Notes: generated from the letters alone by a model not told the origin. A stretch of DNA of 64,000 nt from Lentzea sp. NBRC 105346 (GCF_030269605.1 NZ_BSTQ01000022.1:62001-126000), one strand, 5' to 3'; shown: positions 48,826 through 58,633, counted from the stretch's first letter. A program made the numbers and translations.

Positions 48826-49881
48826 ATGACGAACACCGCCCTCCGCAGCAGGGCGTGGAAACTGCTGGAGCTGGTCACGACGCCACTGCTGCCGTCGGAC
48901 TACCTCGACCTGGTGAACCCCCTCCGGGCAGGTGCCGACCTGCGCGGCCGCGTCGAGGCCGTGCACCCCGAGACCGGTGACGCGGCCACCATCGTGATCA
49001 AGCCGGGCCGCGGCTGGCGCGGACACGTCGCCGGGCAATACGTCCGCGTTGGCGTCGACGTCGACGGCGTGCGCCTGTGGCGGGCCTACTCGGTCACGTC
49101 ACCGCGCGACCGCGCCGACGGCCGCATCACGATCACGGTCAAGGCGATGCCGGACGGCAAGGTGAGCAACCACCTGGTCCGCAAGATCAAGCCGGGCACG
49201 GTCATCCAGCTCGACCAGGCGACCGGCGACTTCGTGCAGCCGGCCGACAAGCCCGCCAAGGTCCTCTTCCTGACCGCGGGCAGCGGCATCACACCCGTCA
49301 TGGGCATGCTGCGCGACAGCTCGTTCGACGACGCCGTCCTGGTCCACTCCGCGCCGAAGCCGCAGGACGTGATCTTCCGCGCCGACCTGCACGACCTCGC
49401 GGCCGACGAGGCGCTGCGCCTCATCGAGCTGCACACCGACACCCAGGGCATGCTCGACATCGCCCGCCTCGACGACCTGGTGCCCGACTGGGCCGAGCGC
49501 GAGACCTGGGCGTGTGGCCCGGCCGGCCTGCTCGACGCCGCCGAGGAGCACTGGGCCAGGCACGGCATCGCCGACCGCCTGCACACGGAACGGTTCCGCC
49601 CGAGCGTCGTCGTCGCCGGTGACGGCGGCGAGGTCACGTTCAGCACCACCGGCAAGACCGTCGACGCCGACGGCGCCACGCCGTTGCTGGACGTCGGCGA
49701 GGAGGCCGGCGTGCTGATGCCGTCCGGCTGCCGGATGGGCATCTGCTTCGGCTGCGTCACGCCACTGAAGGCCGGCGCCGTCCGCGACCTGCGCACCGGC
49801 GAGATCACCGAGGCCGAGCCCGGCGTCCTCATCCAGACCTGTGTGTCCGCCGCGGCGGGCCCCTGCGACATCGAACGTTAG
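48826..49881 (+). CDS. Ferredoxin-NAD(P)H reductase with 2Fe-2S domain
   Basis: This 351-residue electron-transfer protein has an FAD domain (RAYSVTSP), an NAD(P) domain (FLTAGSGITPVMGML; ACGPAGLLD), and a C-terminal plant-type 2Fe-2S ferredoxin (CRMGICFGC plus a later Cys in IQTCVSA). It stands 6 bp upstream of the desaturase and would supply its electrons, much as Rv3230c serves DesA3 in mycobacteria. Confidence 0.92.
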   Translation: MTNTALRSRAWKLLELVTTPLLPSDYLDLVNPLRAGADLRGRVEAVHPETGDAATIVIKPGRGWRGHVAGQYVRVGVDVDGVRLWRAYSVTSPRDRADGRITITVKAMPDGKVSNHLVRKIKPGTVIQLDQATGDFVQPADKPAKVLFLTAGSGITPVMGMLRDSSFDDAVLVHSAPKPQDVIFRADLHDLAADEALRLIELHTDTQGMLDIARLDDLVPDWAERETWACGPAGLLDAAEEHWARHGIADRLHTERFRPSVVVAGDGGEVTFSTTGKTVDADGATPLLDVGEEAGVLMPSGCRMGICFGCVTPLKAGAVRDLRTGEITEAEPGVLIQTCVSAAAGPCDIER

Positions 49882-49887
49882 GACGAC

Positions 49888-51000
49888 ATGACCGCCATCG
49901 ACCCCACCGCCCACCTGACCGCCGCGCAGATCGAGGAGCTCGGCCGCGAGCTCGACGCGATCCGCGACGAGGTGATGGCCAGCCGTGGTGAGCGCGACGC
50001 CGCGTACATCCGCAAGGTCATCTCGGTGCAGCGCAAGCTCGAGCTGGCCAGCCGGGCCGTCCTGCTGTTCTCGCTCTTCCCGCCCGCGTGGCTGATCGGT
50101 ACCGCCGGCCTGTCCGTGGCGAAGATCCTGGAGAACATGGAGATCGGCCACAACGTCCTGCACGGCCAGTGGGACTGGATGCGCGACCCGAAGATCCACT
50201 CCACCACGTGGGAGTGGGACCACGTCTCGCCCGCCGACCAGTGGAAGCACTCCCACAACGAGCTGCACCACACCTACACCAACGTGATCGGCAAGGACAA
50301 CGACCTCGGCTACGGCATCATGCGCGTGGACGAGGACCAGAAGTGGCAGCCGATGCACCTCGGCCAGCCGCTGTGGAACTTCATCAACGCGTGCTTCTTC
50401 GAGTACGGCATCGCCGCGTACGACCTCGAGCTCGGCAAGAACCTGCACAAGCGCCGCCGCAACCGCCCCGAGTTCCGCGCGCGGGCCAAGGCGGTCGGCC
50501 GCAAGATCCGCAAGCAGGTGCTCAAGGACTACGTGATCCACCCGCTGCTGTCCGGCCCGTCGTTCCTCACCACGCTCGCCGCGACGTTCACCGCGAACCT
50601 GGTCCGCAACCTGTGGACGCACTCGGTGATCATGTGCGGTCACTTCCCCGAGGGCGTGCAGGTCTTCGAGCGGCGCTCCATCGAGGGCGAGACGCGCGGC
50701 CAGTGGTACCTGCGGCAGATGATGGGCTCTGCGAACATCAGCGGCAGCAAGCTGATGCACATCATGACCGGCAACCTGTCGCACCAGATCGAGCACCACC
50801 TGTTCCCCGACCTGCCGAGCAACCGGTACGCCGAGGTCGCGGTGAAGGTGCGCGGGCTGTTCGACAAGTACGAGCTGCAGTACGTCACCGGGTCGCTGCC
50901 CAGGCAGGTGTTCTCTGCGTGGCGCAAGGTCTTCCGCCTCTCGCTGCCGAACAAGAAGGTCAAGACCCCGGAGCCCGAGCGGGAGCTCGTCGCCGCCTGA
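49888..51000 (+). CDS. Fatty acid desaturase, acyl-CoA delta-9 type
   Basis: This 370-residue membrane di-iron desaturase has three His boxes: HNVLH, HSHNELHHT and HQIEHH. Hydrophobic segments lie between the first and second, and before the third. It probably introduces a double bond at C9 of stearoyl-CoA-like chains. It is translationally close to its reductase. DesA3-like by layout. Confidence 0.92.
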   Translation: MTAIDPTAHLTAAQIEELGRELDAIRDEVMASRGERDAAYIRKVISVQRKLELASRAVLLFSLFPPAWLIGTAGLSVAKILENMEIGHNVLHGQWDWMRDPKIHSTTWEWDHVSPADQWKHSHNELHHTYTNVIGKDNDLGYGIMRVDEDQKWQPMHLGQPLWNFINACFFEYGIAAYDLELGKNLHKRRRNRPEFRARAKAVGRKIRKQVLKDYVIHPLLSGPSFLTTLAATFTANLVRNLWTHSVIMCGHFPEGVQVFERRSIEGETRGQWYLRQMMGSANISGSKLMHIMTGNLSHQIEHHLFPDLPSNRYAEVAVKVRGLFDKYELQYVTGSLPRQVFSAWRKVFRLSLPNKKVKTPEPERELVAA

Positions 51001-51122
51001 AACCGGTAATTGTTCGGACCTTTCGGCCGTACCGGCGACACCGCCGGATTCGGTGAGATCCGTTCGTAGGGCCCGCCCGTTGTATCCCTGCTGCTGGACC
51101 GGGCCCTCCGACGGAGGATCTC

Positions 51123-52892
51123 ATGCGAAGGGTCATCCTCGTCGCGGCCACCCTGCTGACGGCCGCGACGATCATCACGCCCACCGCTCACGCGGCGCCT
51201 GCCGCGATCACCGAGACGGTGTATGTCGAGTCCACAATAGACAGTGACACGGACGGCAAGCCGGACCGGATCGCCGCGGACGTGATGCGTCCGGACGCGG
51301 CCGGGAAGGTGCCGATCGTCATGGAGGCCAGCCCCTACTACGGGCTGGGTGAAGAGCTGGCGACGAACGCGCCGCGCGGCTTCAAGCGGTGGTACGACGA
51401 GTACTTCGTGCCGCGCGGCTACGCCGTGGTCGAGGTGGAGATGCAAGGCACCTCGCGCTCGACCGGCTGCCCGACCACCGGCGGCCCCGAGGACACCGCG
51501 AGCGTCCGCGCGGTCGTGGACTGGCTCAACGGCCGCGCCAAGGCGTTCTACGCCGACGGCCGGCCCGCGGTCGCGAGCTGGAGCACCGGCAACGTCGGCA
51601 TGCTCGGTGTCTCCTACAACGGAACCCTGCCCAACGCCGCCGCGGCGGCCGGCATCCCCGGCGTCAAGACGATCGTGCCGATCGCGGCGATCTCCAGCTG
51701 GTACGAGTACTCCCGCGACCAGGGCATCGGCTACAGCGGCCACACCAACAACTACGAGACCTGGCTCGCCAACTACGTGATCAGCGCCGCGCAGAAGCCG
51801 AAGTGCCAGGCGGTCCTCGACCGGCTGGCCCGCGAGGACGGCGACGAAAGTTACGACTACTCCGCCTTCTGGAAGGCCCGCGACTACCGCCGGACGGCCC
51901 AGAACGTGACCGCGTCGGTCTTCGTCGTCCACGGCCAGGCCGACTGGAACGTCAAGACCTCGCACTTCGGCCGCTGGTGGCAGGAGCTCGCCGACCGCAA
52001 CGTGCCGCGCAAGATCTGGCTGCACCGAGGCGGCCACCTGGACCCGATCTCGATCCGCCAGGCCGAATGGCAGCGCGTGATGGGTCTGTGGATGGACTAC
52101 TGGCTCAAGGGCATCGACAACGGCATCATGCGCGAGCCGATGGCCGACATCCAGCGCCCCAACGGGTCCTGGGAGCAGCACGCCTCCTGGCCGCAGCCGG
52201 GCACCAAGGACACCACCCTGTTCTTCGGCCCGGCGGCCGGCGGGTTCGCCGGTTCGCTGACCGCCGCACCCACCGGTACCGGTCAGACGCAACGCCTGGC
52301 GGACAACACGAACCTCACCGAGTCCGCCATGATGGCCAACCCCGAGGTGCCTGACGCGCGCCGGCTCGTCTACGTGACGGCGCCGCTGAAGCAAGCCGCC
52401 AGGCTGTCCGGCGAAGTCCGCCTGACCGCCCGAGTCGCGTCGAACCGCGCCTCGACTCCGCTCACAGCGTTGCTGGTGGACTACGGTCCGAGCACCCAGG
52501 CCACGATGACCGACCGCACGCCCCTGCAGTTGTCGACCGAGACCTGTACGCAGTCGGACCTGCGGGACCGCACGGGATGCGCCCGGCCGCCCAAGGTCTC
52601 GGTGCGCGCGGTCACGGCGACCATGCTGTCCCGCGGTGCCATCGACGCCAAGAACCGCGAGTCGCTGGAGGCACCGATTCCTTTGCCTGCCAATGGAACC
52701 GTGGACGTCACCTGGCGGATGCACGCCAAGGACGCCGTCATCCCGGCCGGGCACCGGATCGGCATCGTGATCGTGACCAACCACAGCGGCTACATCGGCC
52801 GGGACACCGGGGCCGCCGGCCTCGCGCTGGACCTGTCGTTGGGCATCAGCAAGGCCGTGCTGCCGGTCGTGGGGGGAGTGGTGACCACCTGA
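51123..52892 (+). CDS. Secreted X-Pro dipeptidyl-peptidase/CocE-type hydrolase
   Basis: This 589-residue protein has a signal peptide (MRRVILVAATLLTAATIITP). Its alpha/beta core carries the nucleophile motif GVSYNG, catalytic Asp in VHGQADWNV and His in HRGGHLDP. A C-terminal jelly-roll domain (about 400-589) is typical of S15/CocE enzymes. Probably removes X-Pro dipeptides or related groups outside the cell. Together with the S1 and M14 enzymes it gives this area a secreted-protease theme. Confidence 0.87.
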   Translation: MRRVILVAATLLTAATIITPTAHAAPAAITETVYVESTIDSDTDGKPDRIAADVMRPDAAGKVPIVMEASPYYGLGEELATNAPRGFKRWYDEYFVPRGYAVVEVEMQGTSRSTGCPTTGGPEDTASVRAVVDWLNGRAKAFYADGRPAVASWSTGNVGMLGVSYNGTLPNAAAAAGIPGVKTIVPIAAISSWYEYSRDQGIGYSGHTNNYETWLANYVISAAQKPKCQAVLDRLAREDGDESYDYSAFWKARDYRRTAQNVTASVFVVHGQADWNVKTSHFGRWWQELADRNVPRKIWLHRGGHLDPISIRQAEWQRVMGLWMDYWLKGIDNGIMREPMADIQRPNGSWEQHASWPQPGTKDTTLFFGPAAGGFAGSLTAAPTGTGQTQRLADNTNLTESAMMANPEVPDARRLVYVTAPLKQAARLSGEVRLTARVASNRASTPLTALLVDYGPSTQATMTDRTPLQLSTETCTQSDLRDRTGCARPPKVSVRAVTATMLSRGAIDAKNRESLEAPIPLPANGTVDVTWRMHAKDAVIPAGHRIGIVIVTNHSGYIGRDTGAAGLALDLSLGISKAVLPVVGGVVTT

Positions 52893-53015
52893 CGCCGGGC
52901 GCCGCCAGTTCCGGGCACCGATGGAGCAACGGGTAACATCACTCGTTCGCTGTCTTGTGGACGCCTCCGGCCTCGCCGACGGTCAACCCGTTGCCGAGAG
53001 TCGGAGGCTGTCCCG

Positions 53016-54890
53016 GTGCGGAACCTGTTGAGCCGGGTGAACTCCACGACCGCCCTGCTGGCGGCGCTCGCCGCTACGCTGGCGTTGACGGCGGTAGCGA
53101 TGTCCGGGCGGCTCAACGACTTTCGAGCCGCGCAGGTCGCCATCGACGCGGTGTCGGACGCTCAGGACGTGCAACGGCAGATCCATGACCTGCAGCGCGA
53201 ACGCGGCATGGAAATGCTGGCCGCGGCGACGGCCGGCCGGTCACCGCCGACGGCCGAGTTCCAGGAGGTCACCGACCGCATCTCGTTGCTCGGCCAGCAG
53301 ATCAGCGGCTTCGACCGCATCGGCGACCCCACGCTGCGGCAGGCTGTTCGCGCGCTCGAGACGGTGGCTCACATCAAGGAGGCGACGGCGCAGCTGCGCG
53401 GCCTGCTCAGCGGCGTGTTCGCGGCGGGAACCTTCACGGCGGACGAGGCGACCCGGTTCGTCGCCATCCGCACCAACCGGCAGGACCGCCTCGCGGACTT
53501 CGACCGGTTGACGACCGGCGACCAACGGGCCGTACTCCACTCGGTTCTGGACAGCGATGCGGCGGCGGAGGCGGGTGGTTACGAAACCCGCGCGCTGCAC
53601 GCGCTGCACGACCAGGGCCGGCTGGAGGTGGATCCCAGGGTTTGGTGGAACGTCGCCACCAAGGTCGTCGATGAGCTGCGGGAGGCGCAGATGTCGCTCG
53701 GCCGCACCATCACCGAACAAGCACAGCGGCTGCAAGGCGCCTCCGCACGCGGCCTCGCGTTGTGTCTGGCGGCCGGGCTGGCAACGGGTGGTGCGGAGTT
53801 CCTGCTATACACCCGGCGCGGGCGACGGCGACAGCCGGTCGATCCGGGCACGACGCTGCTGACCGGCGCGACCGCGGGGGAGACGTGGCAGCTGTTCGCC
53901 CGCGAGGCGGCCGGCCTCACGAGTTCGGCGGGTGTGGTGGTCCTGAGGTCGGAGGGGTCCGCGCGATCGCTGGTCGCCTCGGCGGGCCCGGCCGCCGAGG
54001 AGTTGGAAAGGCTGTGGCCCGCCATCGAGGACAGTTGGGTCACGGCTGCCATGGCCGGTGATGTGCCGTTGGTGCTGGACGATCTGGGCGACCGGCTGCG
54101 GGGTTCGTTCGGGCCGGCGGTGCTGGTGCCCCTGCGCGTCGGGGCGGGCGTTCACGCCTTGCTGGTGTGCGTCCGAGAGCCGCAAGCCGCTCGGTTCACC
54201 GACGAGGAGGCCGACGACGCGGCCGCGTTCGCCGATCAGGCCGCGCGTGCGGTGATGGTGGCCGAGAACCAGGAGGCGCAGCGCAGGAAGGACGTGTTCG
54301 CCGACCGCGACCGCATCGCCCGCAATCTCTACGACCGGGTCATCCACGCGATCGTCGGCATGGGGATGAACCTGGAGGGCGTGCTCAGCGCCATCACGGA
54401 CTCGCGCGTACGTATCCGCGTGTACAACGTGATCGCTCAGCTGGACCGGACGGTGCGGCAGTTGCGCGCCATGGTGTTCGAACTGCAGGACGTGGACCCG
54501 ACGGAGTCGTTGCGCCATCGGCTGGTGAAGGCCGTCACCGAGCTCGTCGACGGCGACGACATCATCCTGGAGGTCAGCATCAACGGCAACGAGAAGGGAC
54601 TCACTCCCGCCGACGTGGTAGCCGCCATCGAGTTGGTGGTGCGTAACGTGGTCACGTCCGCACTTCGGCGGGCGAGCCCTGCCGAAGTGGACGTGACGAT
54701 CGACTTCGGCCAGGTGCTGAGAGTCGTGGTGTCCCATGACGACACCGGCGCACCGGGCCTCGGACGTGACGAGATGGTCGACCTCAGGAAGAGCGTCGCC
54801 CTCCTCGGTGGGGTCCTGTCCGAATCCGTTGACACGGAAAGGGGTCTCCGGTTGATCTGCGAGTTACCCCTGCCCCCGTCACCCGAGTGA
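53016..54890 (+). CDS. Nitrate/NIT-type sensor with degenerate histidine kinase
   Basis: This 624-residue protein has a membrane segment (about 10-30) and an extracytoplasmic NIT-like helical sensor (about 35-240; IHDLQRERGMEM). A second segment (about 245-265) is followed by a GAF domain (about 285-415) and a DevS-like dimerisation helix. The phospho-acceptor motif DLHD reads NLYD (Tyr439), and the ATPase N-box and G-box are weak. It has no adjacent response regulator. It is probably a pseudokinase or partner of another kinase. GGAGG precedes the GTG start. Convergent with the acyltransferase gene, with no gap. Confidence 0.8.
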   Translation: MRNLLSRVNSTTALLAALAATLALTAVAMSGRLNDFRAAQVAIDAVSDAQDVQRQIHDLQRERGMEMLAAATAGRSPPTAEFQEVTDRISLLGQQISGFDRIGDPTLRQAVRALETVAHIKEATAQLRGLLSGVFAAGTFTADEATRFVAIRTNRQDRLADFDRLTTGDQRAVLHSVLDSDAAAEAGGYETRALHALHDQGRLEVDPRVWWNVATKVVDELREAQMSLGRTITEQAQRLQGASARGLALCLAAGLATGGAEFLLYTRRGRRRQPVDPGTTLLTGATAGETWQLFAREAAGLTSSAGVVVLRSEGSARSLVASAGPAAEELERLWPAIEDSWVTAAMAGDVPLVLDDLGDRLRGSFGPAVLVPLRVGAGVHALLVCVREPQAARFTDEEADDAAAFADQAARAVMVAENQEAQRRKDVFADRDRIARNLYDRVIHAIVGMGMNLEGVLSAITDSRVRIRVYNVIAQLDRTVRQLRAMVFELQDVDPTESLRHRLVKAVTELVDGDDIILEVSINGNEKGLTPADVVAAIELVVRNVVTSALRRASPAEVDVTIDFGQVLRVVVSHDDTGAPGLGRDEMVDLRKSVALLGGVLSESVDTERGLRLICELPLPPSPE

Positions 54891-56690
54891 TCAGCCGGTC
54901 TCGTCCTCCGCCGCGAGCAGCTCCTGCAGTTCCCGCACGGCCTCGGTCAGCCGGTCGGCGAAGCCGTACATCTGTTCCGACACGGCTCGCGGCGTGCTGA
55001 GGTAGACGTTGAAGCGATCGGGCAGCAGCACGTAGGCAACGCCGATGCACTTGTTGCTCGTCGCACCGAAGCCGAAGTACTGGATGTTGACCGACGGCGC
55101 CGAACTGGTGCTCAGATAATCGTCGCGCATGATCAGCCAGCCGGGCGTCTCGTACAGCGAGAGCGGCTCCGTCACCCCCAGCTCAGCACCGCGCCGCTTC
55201 TGGATCAGCTGCAGTTCCCACAGGTGCTGCTCGGGCGCGTCCCCGACCGAGCACTCCCTGGCCCGCTCGATGTGCTTGTTCGCGGCGGCTCGGAACGCCG
55301 CCCTGCGGGTGGCCGCGTCCGTGCCGGGATCGTCCATAATGGACACGAACTCCAGCACCTCGGGCGTCACCACGCGCATCGCCTCGGTGCGACCGTTCTG
55401 GTACTGCCGGGTGGCGATCGACTCGTACGTGGTGCCGACGAGTCCCTTGGCCCGGTGGTGCGCCAGCTGGTACGCCATCTGCACGAAGCCGTCCGGTGAC
55501 ATCCGCAGCTCCTTGGCGCGGTCCCGGCCGAAGTTCTCGTACGACAGGGTGACCGTCGCGGTGTCCGCCGCGTATTGCGCGAACGCGCCGGCCGCCGCCT
55601 GCACGTCGTCGCGCAGCTCGTCGGAGAGCACGAACTCGATCGGCTCGATCGCGGGCAGACCCTGCGCCGTGGCACCCGACGTGCGGAGGTGCTCCTCGGT
55701 CGGCGTGCCCAGCATCGAGTCGACGAAGCTCAGGATGGTGGTGCCGTCGAGTTCGCAGTGCTCGACGTTGATGCCCGCCCGGCCGTCCGCGAAGACGATC
55801 AGCGTGACGGCCTTGTCGAACCACCGGTTGCCGCTGTCGCCGTGCAGGAGCTGGTCGCAGGCCGCGAGCGTGTCCGCCGGGGCGAAATCCTCCAGCGCCA
55901 CGCAGAAGAGTGCGGTCTCGATGGTGTCGAGCGCCTCGGCGTTGCCCGCGAGAAGCTGCTGCCTGCTGGCCGCCCACTCGGCGCGTGCCTTGGTTGTGAG
56001 GTGCCCGGCCGGGTGCGTGGCCCGCACCGCGCCGGCCTTCGCGATCGCCTGCAGGCCACCGACGAGGTCGTCGATGTCGTGCGGCTGACCGTCCGGGCCG
56101 AACACGTCCATCCGGAAGGCGTTGCCGCGGAAGAACACGACGATGTGCCGGGCCGTGGACGGGAACTGCGTGCGGGCGGTGTCCTGCACGGCGTGGGGAA
56201 TCCTGGTGGCGGAGAACAGGAACTTGTTCTGCACCATGGACTGCGGAACCCCGCGCTGCAGGATCGGTGGCACGAGCTCGGCGTCGAGCCGCACCTTGTA
56301 GGCGACGGCCGCGGCGATGAGTGCCGCCGCGCGCTGCTCCTGGCTCCGACCGGTGTCCTGGAACAGGAAGAAGAAGTTCGCGTTGAGCGCGATGCGGTCG
56401 CGGCGGCCCAGGTACCGGGTCGGCCAGAACTGGTCGAGCCAGCTGCGCACGCCGTCCTGCGCGTTGTAGTCCTCGAGCGCCGCGTGCAGCGTGCGGGCCG
56501 GGCTGTCCGGTTCGAGGAACTCCGCGACGGCGGACCTGGTGGTCTCCAGCTCGTCCGCGGTCAGCAGTGGGGCACACCAGCCGAGGAACCGCTCGCAGCT
56601 GTCCTCCAGCGTGGGCAGGGGCACGCGCGGCAGCCGGTCCTCGTTGCCGAAAGTACGCGTGGACCACACCTCGCCGTTGTTCACGGTCAC
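54891..56690 (-). CDS. Carnitine/choline O-acyltransferase family protein
   Basis: This 599-residue protein has the family opening LPRVPLPTLEDSCERFL and the catalytic histidine in VEHCELDG (H311-x3-D-G). The CoA-site stretch NRWFDKAVTLIVFADGRAG precedes it. Family members transfer acyl groups between CoA and a hydroxylated betaine (carnitine or choline); bacterial ones are rare. Its ATG overlaps the methyltransferase stop by 4 nt. With the oxygenase and methyltransferase it looks like the acylating step of a carnitine-like product; the acceptor is unknown. Confidence 0.87.
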   Translation of the reverse strand: MTVNNGEVWSTRTFGNEDRLPRVPLPTLEDSCERFLGWCAPLLTADELETTRSAVAEFLEPDSPARTLHAALEDYNAQDGVRSWLDQFWPTRYLGRRDRIALNANFFFLFQDTGRSQEQRAAALIAAAVAYKVRLDAELVPPILQRGVPQSMVQNKFLFSATRIPHAVQDTARTQFPSTARHIVVFFRGNAFRMDVFGPDGQPHDIDDLVGGLQAIAKAGAVRATHPAGHLTTKARAEWAASRQQLLAGNAEALDTIETALFCVALEDFAPADTLAACDQLLHGDSGNRWFDKAVTLIVFADGRAGINVEHCELDGTTILSFVDSMLGTPTEEHLRTSGATAQGLPAIEPIEFVLSDELRDDVQAAAGAFAQYAADTATVTLSYENFGRDRAKELRMSPDGFVQMAYQLAHHRAKGLVGTTYESIATRQYQNGRTEAMRVVTPEVLEFVSIMDDPGTDAATRRAAFRAAANKHIERARECSVGDAPEQHLWELQLIQKRRGAELGVTEPLSLYETPGWLIMRDDYLSTSSAPSVNIQYFGFGATSNKCIGVAYVLLPDRFNVYLSTPRAVSEQMYGFADRLTEAVRELQELLAAEDETG

Positions 56691-57532
56691 CTCAGATTCG
56701 CCCGTTGGAAGGTTTCCAGGAAACGCGGGGCCGTGCCGTCGCGCGGACCCGATATGTGGAGCTGAGCGTAGAACCAGCCGTCGGTCTCCAGGCCGGTCGG
56801 ATCAACCCCCACGCCGGACAGCGTGTCGAGCACGCGGGACTGCTCCTCGGCCGAGATGAACCGGCGCTGCCGGAACACGCCGTCGAGCCGGATCGTGTCG
56901 TACCCCAGGCCGGACAAGCGTTCCTCGATCGCGTCGAACGGGAACATCCTGAGCACGAAATGCGCCATCCACGGAGAGCGGTTGCTGCTGGCGACGACCC
57001 GCGACAGCGTGCTCGCCCCGACGTAGCCCAGGCTGCCGGTCGAGACGACCAGATCGGTGTCCGCCAGCCAGGCCTGCTGACCGGTCGTGGGTTCGGACCG
57101 TTCGAGATCGGCGTGCACGGTGTCGTCGAGGAACCCGGCCTGCCGGGCGTAGGACAGCGCGGGCTCCGAGATGTCGAGGCCCACGAACCGGGCGCGCGCC
57201 CCGGTCCGGGTACGGACCAGCTCGCGGTCACTGGCCAGCAGCGCGGCGCGGCTCAGGTCGTCGGCGTCGCAGTAGCGGTCGTACAGGTCGTCCATCGTCA
57301 CGTCGCACCGCAGCAGCGCGGCGTTGATGCCGTAGGAGCTGCCGATGTCGACCACCTGTGGCGTGTCGACCTGTCGTGCCTCGCGGTACTCGTCGATCAG
57401 CGCGGCGAAGTACGGCTTGGCCAACTGGGGGATCTGGTAGTCGAGGCCGCGCAGCGCGGAGAAGTACGCGCGCGGATCGGGCTGGGTGTAGATGTGGTCG
57501 AGCGTCACTTTCCCAGTGGCGTCGAATCGCAC
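56687..57532 (-). CDS. Class I SAM-dependent methyltransferase
   Basis: This 281-residue protein has motif I VVDIGSSYGINAALL (about 60-74), the motif II acid in FVGLDISEP (D121) and an acidic/hydrophobic motif near DLVVSTGSLGYV. No DUF or target class is evident. It starts 8 bp after the oxygenase stop and overlaps the acyltransferase gene. The operon suggests N-methylation of an amine, as in betaine or trimethyl-amino-acid formation, but O-methylation is possible. Confidence 0.82.
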   Translation of the reverse strand: MRFDATGKVTLDHIYTQPDPRAYFSALRGLDYQIPQLAKPYFAALIDEYREARQVDTPQVVDIGSSYGINAALLRCDVTMDDLYDRYCDADDLSRAALLASDRELVRTRTGARARFVGLDISEPALSYARQAGFLDDTVHADLERSEPTTGQQAWLADTDLVVSTGSLGYVGASTLSRVVASSNRSPWMAHFVLRMFPFDAIEERLSGLGYDTIRLDGVFRQRRFISAEEQSRVLDTLSGVGVDPTGLETDGWFYAQLHISGPRDGTAPRFLETFQRANLR

Positions 57533-57540
57533 GTGTCTCC

Positions 57541-58389
57541 CTAGTCCAGTCGTTCGTCGACCCGCACGGCGTTGTCCTCCGCCGCGAGGTGCTCGGGCAG
57601 CACCCGGCCGAACAGCTGCCGCGTCCGCGCCACACTGCCGATGACCCCCGGCCGCTCGCTGTAGGCGAAGATCACCGTGTGCCGCGCCCGGTCTCCGTGG
57701 ACGGTGCTCACCTGGTGCAGTGAGTATCGGCCCTTGAACAACTGGAGGTCGCCGACACGCAGCCGCAGCCCCCGAACGAGGTCCTCACCCCGTCCGGTCA
57801 GCACCGCCCGCACGTCGTCGAGGTTCTCCGTGGCGGCCGACCGGATGTTCGGGCAGTATTGGAACTCGCCGCCCGCCTCCGGCTGCTGGGTCAGCATGCT
57901 CACGGTGAACTCGTTGGTGTCGAAGTGCCACGGATGCGCCTTGCCGGGCGGAATCACGTTCAGGACGAGACCGGACAGCGGGTCGGCCAGTTCGTGCAGT
58001 TTCGGCAGCTCGAAACAGGCGGCGACAAACCGCTGGAACACCTCGCTGGTGTAGAGCCGGTGGATGATCGCGTCGCGGGGAATGCGGTCGCGCGCCACGA
58101 ACGCGTTACCGCGTTCCATTGTGATGCGACCGGGGTGGTCCGCTGGCAGCGGCGTGTCGATGGCGATGTTGTACGCGTTCACCGTCTCGACGTCGTAATA
58201 CGCCAGGGGAGCGATGTCCGCGCATTCCCGGCGCAAGTCCGCGTGCCTGGCCGGGAGAATGAAATCGGGCAGGACGGTGCAGCCGACGGTGTGCAGTTCC
58301 TGGCGGGTCCGCGAAACGACGTCTTCCCACGCCGCACTGCCCGGTTCGGTCAGCGGATAATCCGCCACGTTGACGACGTCGTCGAACAT
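57541..58389 (-). CDS. 2-oxoglutarate/Fe(II) oxygenase, probable amino-acid hydroxylase
   Basis: This 282-residue cupin-type oxygenase has an HxD motif (WHFDTNE; H155, D157) and distal H225 (YSLHQV), with Arg nearby (GDRARH) to bind 2-oxoglutarate. The layout (HFDTNEFTVSML then GGEFQYCPNIR) resembles the family containing BesD-like free-amino-acid halogenases, but those replace Asp with Gly; here Asp is kept, predicting hydroxylation. It is the first gene of the operon; the upstream 240 bp carry its promoter. The substrate is unknown. Confidence 0.82.
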   Translation of the reverse strand: MFDDVVNVADYPLTEPGSAAWEDVVSRTRQELHTVGCTVLPDFILPARHADLRRECADIAPLAYYDVETVNAYNIAIDTPLPADHPGRITMERGNAFVARDRIPRDAIIHRLYTSEVFQRFVAACFELPKLHELADPLSGLVLNVIPPGKAHPWHFDTNEFTVSMLTQQPEAGGEFQYCPNIRSAATENLDDVRAVLTGRGEDLVRGLRLRVGDLQLFKGRYSLHQVSTVHGDRARHTVIFAYSERPGVIGSVARTRQLFGRVLPEHLAAEDNAVRVDERLD

Positions 58390-58630
58390 CCCACCTCCGT
58401 TGTCGGGGATTGAGACAGTCTGTTCAACTGAATCGACACCGCGAAGCCATTTGTGAGATGAGCCACGACGCGCATTCGGCGGTATTCAATTACTCCATTC
58501 CCGGCCTACCCGTCGTCGGGGATCACCTGACCGTTACTACGAACAGGTGATGTTCAGGGTTTGCTTGGACATCTGACCGCCCGCGCACGGCATACCGGGT
58601 GGACGGTGAGCCGGGGCCCGGTGGAGTGAG
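58390..58630. other. Intergenic region between the oxygenase operon and the sigma-factor remnant
   Basis: A 241-bp divergent region. It holds an AT-richer patch (about 58415-58500, including ATTCAATTACTCC) likely to contain the oxygenase promoter. No clear operator or terminator was identified. Confidence 0.4.
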
Positions 58631-58633
58631 GTG

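Noticed and set aside
57541..58389. Radical halogenase of the BesD type
   Set aside because: The HxD carboxylate ligand (D157) is present; halogenases of this family have Gly or Ala there to make room for chloride.
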